This document shows, one piece after another, positions 1 through 7,399 of a DNA stretch of 18,414 nucleotides (positions are counted from its first letter, which is position 1; each line of letters opens with the position of its first letter). The position numbers and the translations under genes were made by a program. This stretch comes from an uncultured Parabacteroides sp. (GTDB lineage Bacteria > Bacteroidota > Bacteroidia > Bacteroidales > Tannerellaceae). The DNA lies in assembly GCA_900770835.1 (NCBI GenBank), contig CAAGLQ010000279.1, positions 1 through 18,414 on the forward strand, written 5' to 3'. The notes beneath the pieces are model-generated. The model did not search any database. It saw only the letters and a list, made by a program, of their open reading frames with translations, and was not told the origin of the DNA.

Positions 1-1799
1 GCAGTGGCGTGTCGTTAGCGAATCTTCCTGTGAACTTGATTGAGCGTGTGGAGATCTATAAGGGAGTGGTGCCAGCCAGCTTAGGTGCTGATGCTTTGGG
101 TGGTGCAGTCAATATTATCACTAATCAGGCACGCAAGAACTATTTGGATGCCTCTTACGGCATTGGCTCTTTTCATACGCACCGAGCGGATTTGAATGCC
201 CAGTGGGTAGAGCCTAAGAGCGGCTTGTTGATCAAACCGACACTTGGGGTAAACTACTCGAAAAACGATTACACCATGAAAGGTGTGGAGGTTTGGGATG
301 AGGCTCAACGGGCGTATGTGGGTGCGAATCGCAAACGTTTCCACGACGATTATCTCTCAGTGCTTGCGCAGATGGAGTTTGGCTTGGTGAATAAGCCGTG
401 GGCGGATGCTGTATATTTGAGTGGTTCCTATTCAAAGGTGGATAAAGACATTCAAACTGGATCTATCCAGAGTAAAGTGTATGGTGAGGCACGTCGGCTT
501 ATGGACGCATGGAACCTTTCGGCTCGTTACAAAAAGGCGAATTTCCTGACGGATGGATTGCTTTTTAATGCTTCGTTGTCACATACCTGGGATCATTCAC
601 TGACAGTGGATAGCGCATTTCGGAAGTATGATTGGAATGGCAACTATATTGTCTCCTCTCGCAATGAGATTACGGGTAACGACCGCTCTTTGCGTCATTA
701 TAAACGTCCTTTGACCATTGTGCGTACCAACTTCGACTATGCGTTGAACACTCATCATAGTTTTAATCTAAATTATCTATTGAACCGGACAGGCAACCGG
801 CGTTACGATGACATTGACACGGACTTCGAGCCCTCTAACGATGTGTTGACCAAACATATCTTAGGTTTTTCCTATGATCAATCTTTCTTGGATGGGCGGA
901 TGAAGAATACTTTTTTCGTGAAGGATTATATCAACCACTTGCGGATCGAGCAACAGGATCTCTATTGGGTGACGGGTTCATCCGATATGCCCGCTTCCTC
1001 TACGAAGAATAACATGGGGTATGGTTTGGGTACTCGGTTTGAATGGCGACCCTTCTTGGCGTTGAAGGCCTCTTTCGAGCACAGCGTGCGTCTGCCGTTG
1101 GCACGGGAATTGTTAGGAAACGGGACAACCGTTTATCCGAATGTACGTTTACGTCCGGAGAACAGCTATAATGTGAATGTCGGGGCGTATGGCACTTGGC
1201 GTGTAGCACCTGGCCACCTGCTCTATTATGAGTTGACCAGTTTCTATCGAGATGTGAATGACTATATCCATGCGGTCATTTCGGAGATCGAAGGATTGAT
1301 GCAATATGACAATGTGAGTAGTGTTGATATCAAAGGTATGGAGGGTGAGTTGCGCTACAACTGGAAGGAGCATTTGCAAGCAGTGATCAATTGTAGCTAT
1401 CAAGACTCGCGCGACAAGGAACCGCTGCTGTCGAATGGCAAACCCTCTGTGACTTATAATAATAAGATACCCAATAAACCGTGGCTCTATGGTAATGCGG
1501 AACTCAGTGGTACCCTGCGTAATTGGGTACAACGGGATAGCAAGTTGCAGTTGGGTTATCGCTATCAATATGTGCATTGGTTTTACCTGACGTGGGAAGG
1601 CTATGGAGCGTTGGATGGAAAGTCGAAGATCCCGACGCAAAACCTGCATTCCGTTTTCTTGACCTATTCTTGGCACCGAGATCGTTACAATCTCTCATTT
1701 GAATGTAACAACCTGTTCGACGCAAGGGTGTACGACAATTATATGCTGCAAAAGCCAGGGCGTGCCTTTTTCTGTAAGTTTCGGCTTTTCCTGCAATAG
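1..1799 (+). CDS. TonB-dependent outer-membrane receptor, XusA-like (5' truncated by window)
   Basis: This is the C-terminal ~598 residues of a TonB-dependent receptor; the frame is already open at nt 3, so the true start and roughly 150-200 residues (signal peptide, any carboxypeptidase-like domain, most of the plug) lie upstream. The first visible part is the end of the plug, with IERVEIYKGVVPASLGADAL and then GGAVNIIT, a standard plug signature. The rest is beta-barrel: alternating aromatic strands with charged loops, finishing in an aromatic-rich last strand (GRAFFCKFRLFLQ). Such receptors import iron chelates across the outer membrane using TonB-ExbBD energy. The substrate is inferred from the neighbours: a DUF4374 lipoprotein starts 47 bp downstream and a PepSY membrane protein follows, the order of the Bacteroides XusABC xenosiderophore system. 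The barrel could instead take another iron chelate or haem. The promoter is outside the window, so Fur-type control cannot be assessed. Confidence 0.9.
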   Translation, partial: SGVSLANLPVNLIERVEIYKGVVPASLGADALGGAVNIITNQARKNYLDASYGIGSFHTHRADLNAQWVEPKSGLLIKPTLGVNYSKNDYTMKGVEVWDEAQRAYVGANRKRFHDDYLSVLAQMEFGLVNKPWADAVYLSGSYSKVDKDIQTGSIQSKVYGEARRLMDAWNLSARYKKANFLTDGLLFNASLSHTWDHSLTVDSAFRKYDWNGNYIVSSRNEITGNDRSLRHYKRPLTIVRTNFDYALNTHHSFNLNYLLNRTGNRRYDDIDTDFEPSNDVLTKHILGFSYDQSFLDGRMKNTFFVKDYINHLRIEQQDLYWVTGSSDMPASSTKNNMGYGLGTRFEWRPFLALKASFEHSVRLPLARELLGNGTTVYPNVRLRPENSYNVNVGAYGTWRVAPGHLLYYELTSFYRDVNDYIHAVISEIEGLMQYDNVSSVDIKGMEGELRYNWKEHLQAVINCSYQDSRDKEPLLSNGKPSVTYNNKIPNKPWLYGNAELSGTLRNWVQRDSKLQLGYRYQYVHWFYLTWEGYGALDGKSKIPTQNLHSVFLTYSWHRDRYNLSFECNNLFDARVYDNYMLQKPGRAFFCKFRLFLQ

Positions 1800-1846
1800 A
1801 AGCTGTTCATGGTGAGCTATTTATCAATTATTTATATGTTATTACA

Positions 1847-3169
1847 ATGAAAAAGTTTCAGTTTTTAGCTTGTGCGTTCGCAACGCTGTTGGCTGCGACC
1901 ACATTCAATGCTTGTTCGGATGACGATCCGATAACTCCTGTTACACCTACTCCGGAACCGGAGAATCCCACGCCAGAGCCGGAGCCTACGCCTGTGGAGC
2001 CGGAGAAAGCGACCTATCACTTTGATATTTGGGTGTCTGTCGGTGGTACTGGAGGTATGGGTGCGAACACCTCTTATTTAGTGAAGGGATTGGATTCACT
2101 GACTGTTCAGCCGACCATTGATTTCAAGAACAATGGTGCGGATGTGACGGCAACCATGAATATGGAGAGCGTTATTAAAGGGAAATATTACTATCAAGTG
2201 CCCGTTTCTGCGGATCGGTTCTCTAAATACCAGATTGTTGGCAATCAATTGAAAGTGGTTAAGGAGCAGCCGTTTGTGAAGAATACGTTCAAGGATCGCC
2301 GTTACACGCACGCTTGGATTGACGACAATACCTTGGTGTTGATCTCAGCGAACGGTACGGCCAACAAAGTGATTTGGACAAAGCTCAACGCAGAGGATAT
2401 GACCATTCTGGATGAGGGTGAGCTGACGCTGCAAGTGCCTGAGGGCGATAAGTTCAGCACCTCCGGATTGGCACGTTATCGCAAGTCGGACGATCGCATC
2501 ATCTATTTCTTCCAACACAAGGCGGAGACGCACAATTTCTATGCCGCTTTTATCAACGCAAAGGATATGTCTGTTGAGGCAGAGGTGAAGGAGGATCGTG
2601 CGGACATGATGGCGGGTACGGCTTACGGAGAACTGTTGCAAGATAAGATGTTCTTCGACGATGACGAGAATCTCTATTTGGCTTGCAACACCGTGTTGCC
2701 CAATGCCTCCAGCTCAACGCAACAGTTTGGCCGTTTGCTGCGTGTCAAGAAAGGAACTTTGGATTTCGATAAGGAGTATGAGGGCCATCGCTATGATACG
2801 GGTAAGTTGATTACCTCCACTTACTTGGCGAATAACAAGGCATTGCTTTACATCATGGATCCAACCTATACCGGTGCGAACGCTTGGGGTTCAGCTTATA
2901 ATTGCTATTATGCCGTGATTGATTTGAACACCGATCAGAAGGAGGAGATTCAGTGCGAAGGCAAGCCGTTGCCTTTCTGCGAGGGTAACTTCTCACAACG
3001 TGCGGTAGTCGCAGGAGGTAAGGCTTACATCGGAACCAATCCGGAGGAAGGATTGCCTACGGTTTATATCTATGATTTAGCTACCGGTCAGGTGACGCAA
3101 GGTCTCTCTATCACGGAGGGTTATGGCTTTAACCGTATTGCCGTGTTGGATAATGAGGATGCGCAGTAA
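1847..3169 (+). CDS. DUF4374 surface lipoprotein, XusB-like siderophore-binding protein
   Basis: A 440-residue exported lipoprotein. Residues 1-22 are a signal peptide and Cys23 (in FNAC) is the likely lipidation site; the -3 Phe is slightly off the classical lipobox but common in Bacteroidetes. The SDDD after the Cys resembles the Bacteroidetes lipoprotein export signal that sends proteins to the cell surface. A Pro/Glu-rich tether (residues ~28-54, PTPEPE-type repeats) precedes the folded domain, which has repeated beta-rich segments compatible with a propeller. I assign it to DUF4374 from overall resemblance (WVSVGGTGGM..., HAWIDDNTLVLISANG). In B. thetaiotaomicron the DUF4374 protein XusB binds enterobactin at the surface and works with the receptor XusA; the same role is inferred here from synteny. 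It sits 47 bp after the receptor and 16 bp before the PepSY gene, so one transcript is likely. Confidence 0.85.
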   Translation: MKKFQFLACAFATLLAATTFNACSDDDPITPVTPTPEPENPTPEPEPTPVEPEKATYHFDIWVSVGGTGGMGANTSYLVKGLDSLTVQPTIDFKNNGADVTATMNMESVIKGKYYYQVPVSADRFSKYQIVGNQLKVVKEQPFVKNTFKDRRYTHAWIDDNTLVLISANGTANKVIWTKLNAEDMTILDEGELTLQVPEGDKFSTSGLARYRKSDDRIIYFFQHKAETHNFYAAFINAKDMSVEAEVKEDRADMMAGTAYGELLQDKMFFDDDENLYLACNTVLPNASSSTQQFGRLLRVKKGTLDFDKEYEGHRYDTGKLITSTYLANNKALLYIMDPTYTGANAWGSAYNCYYAVIDLNTDQKEEIQCEGKPLPFCEGNFSQRAVVAGGKAYIGTNPEEGLPTVYIYDLATGQVTQGLSITEGYGFNRIAVLDNEDAQ

Positions 3170-3185
3170 AAACAGATAGCGTGTG

Positions 3186-4655
3186 ATGAACCGAGGAGTT
3201 CGATTTGTTTTTAGTTTGCACCGGGTGGTAGGGACGATCATTGCCGTCTTCTTTTTGATGTGGTTCCTAACAGGCTTGGTTTTGATCTACCACCCTTATC
3301 CCCGTTTGTCGGATGAGCAAATCTATGCGCATCAAGAGGCGCTTCCCGATGCATTGCCCGATGTGGATAGTATTGCTCAGCGGGCAGGAGGCGCCGTGCG
3401 CAAGCTGCGTCTCTATCAGGCACAGGGGCAAACATTGGCAGAGGTAGCGACCAAAGACACGGCGTTTACGATGGTGGTAGATGGGGCGCAACCTGTTAAG
3501 CCCGTGACGTTTGCTACAGCGGAACAGATTGCAAAACGATGGATTGATGCACCTGTCTTGCGAGTAGATACATTGCATGAACGGGCGCAATGGGTGCTCT
3601 ATTCTCGGTATGACAAGGTGTTGCCCATCTACCGCTTTTATTTCGACGATCCGGATCACAGTGAGCTGTTTATCTCCGGTAAAACGGGTGAGGTACAGCA
3701 ACTCACCACCCGAAGCTCTCGCTTTTGGGCATGGGTGGGTGCCATTCCGCACAAGTTCTATGTGCCTGCCTTGCGTACACGGTTGGAGTTGTGGATGAAT
3801 ACGGTGGCCGTCGGAGGAGCGCTTTGCTTTTTCGCTGCGTTGAGCGGCTTACTGGTCAGCTTTTATGTGCTTTATAAACAATACCGAAGGAAAGGCAACC
3901 TCCAGAGCCCTTATCGCAAACGGTGGTATCATTGGCATCATGTGTATGGCTTGTTGTTCAGCGTGGTGCTGATCGCATGGGGCATCAGTGGCTACTTTTC
4001 GATGCAGCGTGTACCGCAGTGGCTGGTCAACACGCAGGAAGAATATGTGTTCAATCCCTCCCGCCTTTGGGGAAAGAATCCGCTTCCCCTATCTGCCTAT
4101 CAGCTGGATTATAGCGCATTGAAGGGTACTTATCCTGAGCTGAAAGAGGTGACATGGACACATTTCCGAGATATTCCAGTGTATGCGATTGTCGAGGGAA
4201 GCCGGGAGCGGTGGATTGACGCTCGAAGTACGACGGTGAAGGAGTTGTATATCCCGGAGGAGACGATTGCCGAGGGTATGCGTGCGCTTTATGGTGAGGA
4301 GATCGTTTTCCAGATTACCCGGCAGGAGCGGTATGACAATTATTATCTTTCCCGCTCCATGGATCTGCCGTTGCCGGTATATAAGGTGACGGTCGAGAAT
4401 ACCAACCGTGACCTTTTCTACATCAGTCCTGAGACGGGGTATGTGCGTTATCTGAACAAGAATAAGGTGGTGAAAAAGTGGCTTTTCGGAGGCATACACT
4501 ATCTGCATACAGCTTGGATGATGGAGCATCCGGTCGTATGGCAGTTCTGCCTTTGGGTTTGTTGCTTGGGTGGCGCTTTTGTCTGTTTGACAGGCTGTTG
4601 GTTAGGAGTTGTATATCTTCGGCGAAAACTTAGCAATGATCGCAAGGCCGATTGA
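3186..4655 (+). CDS. PepSY-domain inner-membrane protein, XusC-like reductase
   Basis: A 489-residue membrane protein with the PepSY_TM layout: helices at about residues 15-37, 205-230, 252-271 and 450-477, with two large periplasmic parts (~40-200 and ~275-448) containing PepSY-like segments (LFISGKTGEV and LFYISPETGYV). Histidines lie at helix ends: H12, H36, H189, the YHWHH cluster (249-252), and H438/H441 in GGIHYLH. This is compatible with bis-haem ligation as proposed for PepSY siderophore reductases such as FoxB. The likely role is reduction and release of iron from the imported siderophore; the haem assignment is inference. I start at the ATG at 3186, 16 bp after the lipoprotein stop; a GTG three bases earlier (3183) is also in frame. 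It is the last gene of the three-gene operon and is followed after 9 bp by the 22-bp repeat array. Confidence 0.85.
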   Translation: MNRGVRFVFSLHRVVGTIIAVFFLMWFLTGLVLIYHPYPRLSDEQIYAHQEALPDALPDVDSIAQRAGGAVRKLRLYQAQGQTLAEVATKDTAFTMVVDGAQPVKPVTFATAEQIAKRWIDAPVLRVDTLHERAQWVLYSRYDKVLPIYRFYFDDPDHSELFISGKTGEVQQLTTRSSRFWAWVGAIPHKFYVPALRTRLELWMNTVAVGGALCFFAALSGLLVSFYVLYKQYRRKGNLQSPYRKRWYHWHHVYGLLFSVVLIAWGISGYFSMQRVPQWLVNTQEEYVFNPSRLWGKNPLPLSAYQLDYSALKGTYPELKEVTWTHFRDIPVYAIVEGSRERWIDARSTTVKELYIPEETIAEGMRALYGEEIVFQITRQERYDNYYLSRSMDLPLPVYKVTVENTNRDLFYISPETGYVRYLNKNKVVKKWLFGGIHYLHTAWMMEHPVVWQFCLWVCCLGGAFVCLTGCWLGVVYLRRKLSNDRKAD

Positions 4656-4664
4656 TTTTTTGTT

Positions 4665-4796
4665 GCCCATGGTTTGGAAAAATCATGGGCAACTGCTTAA
4701 AAAACTACGGGCAACGTTTTAATTTTTCATCGGCAATGTTTTCCAAAATGATGGGCAATGTTTTTTGAAACGATGGGCAATGAAAAATATCCCAAT
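4665..4796. repeat. Tandem array, six units of exactly 22 bp
   Basis: The core GGGCAA recurs at 4687, 4709, 4731 (CGGCAA), 4753 and 4775, exactly 22 nt apart, usually followed by YGTTTT and ending in AT before the next core. A more diverged unit (4665-4686) precedes them, giving six contiguous units. The period is not a multiple of three and the array starts 9 bp after the PepSY stop codon, so it is not coding. Its first part also forms an inverted repeat, GTTGCCCAT (4662-4670) with ATGGGCAAC (4685-4693). The array ends where the minus-strand terminator of the small ORF begins. Function is unknown. Confidence 0.85.
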
Positions 4797-4833
4797 AAAA
4801 AAGCGGTTGATTGGGCTTTTACCCAGCAACCGC
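4797..4833 (-). terminator. Rho-independent terminator of the small minus-strand gene
   Basis: GCGGTTG (4803-4809) pairs with CAACCGC (4827-4833), and inside it TGGG (4812-4815) pairs with CCCA (4822-4825) around a 6-nt loop. On the plus strand the hairpin is preceded by six A (4797-4802), so read on the minus strand it is followed by a U tract. It lies 23 nt past the stop codon of the 31-aa ORF at 4857-4952, which supports transcription of that ORF. Confidence 0.8.
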
Positions 4834-4856
4834 TGTCATCTGAGAGGGGTGAATCC

Positions 4857-4952
4857 TTAATGGTTATAACCCCATTTCATCAGCTCCGCTTGTCCGATAG
4901 CGGCCAATGAACGCAGGCAGCTATCTGTGAAGCGTTTCCAATACTTTTTCAT
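4857..4952 (-). CDS. Small basic protein, 31 aa, unrecognised
   Basis: A 31-residue ORF (begins MKKYWKRFTDS, ends MKWGYNH, stop TAA) with gene-like signals on both sides. A strong Shine-Dalgarno, AAAAAGGAGA (4961-4970 on the minus strand), lies 8 nt before the ATG. A TACATTTG -7 box (5031-5038) lies ~80 nt upstream and a Rho-independent terminator (4797-4833) just downstream. The peptide is basic and aromatic at its N-terminus (K2, K3, Y4, W5, K6, R7), with a short amphipathic middle (SLAAIGQAEL); it has no clear transmembrane helix or signal peptide. I do not recognise the family and propose no function. It is transcribed toward the xus-like operon. The complete expression unit around such a short frame argues for a real small protein, but the peptide could be incidental to a small RNA. 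Confidence 0.6.
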   Translation of the reverse strand: MKKYWKRFTDSCLRSLAAIGQAELMKWGYNH

Positions 4953-5030
4953 CGTAACGATCTCCTTTTTAAATTGAAACCTAAACATTCTTTCTGAGGT
5001 GGAAGGAACGTGAAAATTGAAAACCTAAAC

Positions 5031-5038
5031 CAAATGTA
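5031..5038 (-). promoter_or_regulatory. -7 promoter box for the 31-aa gene
   Basis: On the minus strand this reads TACATTTG, an exact match to the Bacteroidetes -7 consensus TAnnTTTG. A clear TTTG -33 box is not seen at the expected spacing; the region there is T-rich. The implied start is near 5024, giving a ~70-nt leader that contains two near-identical direct repeats (4971-4986 and 5013-5030). Confidence 0.5.
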
Positions 5039-5122
5039 CCAAGTAAATTGCCTATAAAAGCCTTCGTCCCTTTTCCCTCAATTGCCTTTTCTTATACCTA
5101 CTCTTTCTCGGGCTTGTGCCGT

Positions 5123-5142
5123 GTTTACCACACGCGGTAAAC
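5123..5142. other. Small hairpin in the thrS upstream gap
   Basis: GTTTACC (5123-5129) and GGTAAAC (5136-5142) form a perfect 7-bp stem with a 6-nt loop. Just beyond it, GATTGT (5146-5151) could pair with ACAATC (5190-5195) around an inner GGG...CCC stem. There is no adjacent T tract and I recognise no RNA family. The rest of 5040-5215 shows no gene I can support. Confidence 0.35.
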
Positions 5143-5220
5143 CCAGATTGTCCAGGGTTGAAATCCCAAGAAATCAATGTAACGCTTAAACAATCCTTTT
5201 ACCATAGTTTGCTTTACAAT

Positions 5221-5289
5221 TATGTTTTACGGCACAAATGTACGGCGTTTATTGGATCAAAATATGTTTTACAGCATGTTTTTGTGCCG
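5221..5289. repeat. Direct and inverted repeats upstream of thrS
   Basis: TATGTTTTACGGCA (5221-5234) recurs as TATGTTTTACAGCA (5263-5276), 42 bp apart. In addition CGGCACAAA (5230-5238) is the exact reverse complement of TTTGTGCCG (5281-5289). A minus-strand TACATTTG box (5235-5242) overlaps the left arm. These could be operator sites or a long-range stem affecting thrS or a minus-strand transcript; function is unknown. Confidence 0.5.
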
Positions 5290-5348
5290 AAATCGCTTTT
5301 TCTTGACATTCGATAAGAAAAGTGAGAGAGGCGAATAAAGAAAAATAC

Positions 5349-5356
5349 TAATTTTG
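5349..5356 (+). promoter_or_regulatory. -7 promoter box of the thrS operon
   Basis: TAATTTTG matches the Bacteroidetes -7 consensus TAnnTTTG and lies 54 bp before the thrS ATG, giving a leader of about 48 nt. No convincing TTTG -33 box lies 19-21 bp upstream, so the assignment rests on the -7 box and position. Confidence 0.5.
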
Positions 5357-5410
5357 CAGACTGATTTTAACAGAGAAAAGAAGATTGAATACATATATTA
5401 TATATAGATC

Positions 5411-7366
5411 ATGATTAAGATTACATTTCCGGACAATTCCGTTAGAGAGTATCCGAAGGGTACGACCGCTATGCAGATAGCGGAGAGCATCAGTTCTCGT
5501 TTGGCGCAGGAGGTGCTGGCCGCAAGCGTGAATGGCGAGACATGGGATTTGACCCGTCCGATCGAGGAGGATGCGTCGGTGAAGCTATTGAAGTGGGAAG
5601 ACGAGGAAGGTAAGCATGCGTTTTGGCATTCCAGTGCGCACTTGATGGCTGAGGCGTTGCAGGAGCTGTATCCGGGCATAAAGTTCGGTATCGGTCCGGC
5701 TATTGAGAATGGTTTTTACTATGATGTTGATCCGGGTGAGGCCGTGATCAAGGAGAGCGACTTTCCCGCTATCGAGGCGAAGATGCAGGAGTTGGTGGCC
5801 AAGAAGGAGGAGATCAAGCGTCAGAGCATCACGAAGGTGGACGCATTGAAGATGTTTGGCGACCGCGGAGAAGAATATAAGACTGAGTTGATCAGCGAGT
5901 TGGCTGATGGTACGATCACAACCTATACGCAGGGTGCGTTCACGGATTTGTGCCGTGGCCCGCACTTGCCTAACACCTCTTACTTGAAGGCGGTGAAGAT
6001 CTTGAGCGTGGCAGGTGCTTACTGGCGTGGCGACGAGAAGCGTAAGCAGCTGGTTCGTCTCTATGGTATCACCTTCCCGAAGAAGAAGATGCTGGATGAG
6101 TACTTGGTGATGTTGGAGGAGGCGAAGAAACGCGACCACCGCAAGATCGGTAAGGAGATGGATCTGTTTATGTTCACGGATATGGTGGGCAAGGGTCTGC
6201 CGATGTGGTTGCCGAAGGGTACGGCGTTGCGCCTGCGTTTGCAGGATTTCTTGCGTCGCATCCAGGCACAATATGGCTATCAGGAGGTGATGTGTCCGCC
6301 TATTGGTAACAAGATGCTGTATATTACTTCCGGTCACTATGCGAAGTATGGCAAGGATTCTTTCCAGCCGATCCATACGCCGGAGGAGGGCGAGGAGTAT
6401 TTCTTGAAACCGATGAACTGCCCTCACCACTGTATGATCTTCAAGAACTCTCCCCGTTCGTACAAGGATCTGCCTTTGCGCCTGGCTGAGTTCGGTACGG
6501 TTTGCCGTTATGAGCAGAGCGGTGAGTTGCACGGGTTGACGCGTGTGCGTAGCTTTACGCAGGATGATGCGCACCTCTTCTGCCGTCCGGATCAAGTGAA
6601 GCAGGAGTTCTTGAACGTGATGGACATTATCTCTATCGTGTTTAAGACGATGAACTTCCAGAACTTCGAGGCTCAGATCTCTTTGCGCGACAAGACGAAT
6701 CGCGAGAAATATATTGGTAGCGACGAGAACTGGGAGAAGGCTGAGCAGGCGATCGTGGAGGCTTGCCAGGAGAAGGGCTTGCCGGCGAAGATTGAGTATG
6801 GCGAGGCGGCTTTTTATGGCCCGAAGCTGGACTTCATGGTGAAGGATGCGATCGGTCGTCGTTGGCAGTTGGGTACGATTCAGGTAGATTACAACTTGCC
6901 TGAGCGCTTCCAGTTGGAATATACGGGTGCGGATAACCAGAAGCACCGTCCGGTGATGATCCACCGTGCGCCGTTTGGCTCTATGGAGCGTTTCGTGGCT
7001 GTCTTGATCGAGCATACGGCGGGTAAGTTCCCGTTGTGGTTGATGCCGGATCAGGTTGCGGTTATGCCGATCAGCGAGAAGTATAATGAGTATGCTTACG
7101 CGATCCAGAAGGAGTTGGCCGCTCATGAGATTCGGGCGATCGTGGATGATCGAAACGAGAAGATTGGCCGTAAGATTCGCGACAATGAGCTGAAGAGAAT
7201 CCCTTATATGCTCGTTGTAGGTGAAAAAGAGGCAGAAAATGGCGAAGTTTCTGTAAGAAAACAGGGCGAAGGTGATAAAGGTTCGATGAAAATTGCTACC
7301 TTTGCGGCGCTTTTGAACGGAGAAATCGACGAGATGATGAACCGTTGGCGTACAAACAACGATTAA
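5411..7366 (+). CDS. thrS: Threonine--tRNA ligase
   Basis: Full-length class II threonyl-tRNA synthetase, 651 residues (E. coli 642), which charges tRNA-Thr in the cytoplasm. Domains in order: N-terminal TGS domain (~1-62); editing domain with the HxxxH motif (H73, H77) and the CRGPH motif (C181, H185); catalytic core (~245-545) with the zinc ligands visible as C337 (in MNCPHH), H388 (in DDAHLF) and H518 (in IHRAPFGS); and motif 2 Arg366 in CRYEQSGELHG. The C-terminal anticodon-binding domain spans ~548-645. All key residues are intact. It starts the thrS-infC-rpmI-rplT cluster, 33 bp before infC, the arrangement common across bacteria. No T-box-like leader is recognisable upstream. Confidence 0.98.
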   Translation: MIKITFPDNSVREYPKGTTAMQIAESISSRLAQEVLAASVNGETWDLTRPIEEDASVKLLKWEDEEGKHAFWHSSAHLMAEALQELYPGIKFGIGPAIENGFYYDVDPGEAVIKESDFPAIEAKMQELVAKKEEIKRQSITKVDALKMFGDRGEEYKTELISELADGTITTYTQGAFTDLCRGPHLPNTSYLKAVKILSVAGAYWRGDEKRKQLVRLYGITFPKKKMLDEYLVMLEEAKKRDHRKIGKEMDLFMFTDMVGKGLPMWLPKGTALRLRLQDFLRRIQAQYGYQEVMCPPIGNKMLYITSGHYAKYGKDSFQPIHTPEEGEEYFLKPMNCPHHCMIFKNSPRSYKDLPLRLAEFGTVCRYEQSGELHGLTRVRSFTQDDAHLFCRPDQVKQEFLNVMDIISIVFKTMNFQNFEAQISLRDKTNREKYIGSDENWEKAEQAIVEACQEKGLPAKIEYGEAAFYGPKLDFMVKDAIGRRWQLGTIQVDYNLPERFQLEYTGADNQKHRPVMIHRAPFGSMERFVAVLIEHTAGKFPLWLMPDQVAVMPISEKYNEYAYAIQKELAAHEIRAIVDDRNEKIGRKIRDNELKRIPYMLVVGEKEAENGEVSVRKQGEGDKGSMKIATFAALLNGEIDEMMNRWRTNND

Positions 7367-7399
7367 ATTAGTTACGAACGAGGAGAATAGATCTTTTTA

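Noticed and set aside
4662..4693. GTTGCCCAT/ATGGGCAAC hairpin as a terminator for the xus-like operon
   Set aside because: The stem is followed by A-rich rather than T-rich sequence and has a 14-nt loop; the arms derive from the 22-bp repeat core.
5116..5316. A 66-codon plus-strand frame upstream of thrS
   Set aside because: It has no ribosome binding site, an implausible composition, and runs across the direct and inverted repeats; treated as chance.
5585..7126. A 513-codon open frame on the minus strand opposite thrS
   Set aside because: It lies wholly inside thrS, is rich in Leu/Arg/His/Gln as expected for the antisense of a biased coding sequence, and shows no domain.
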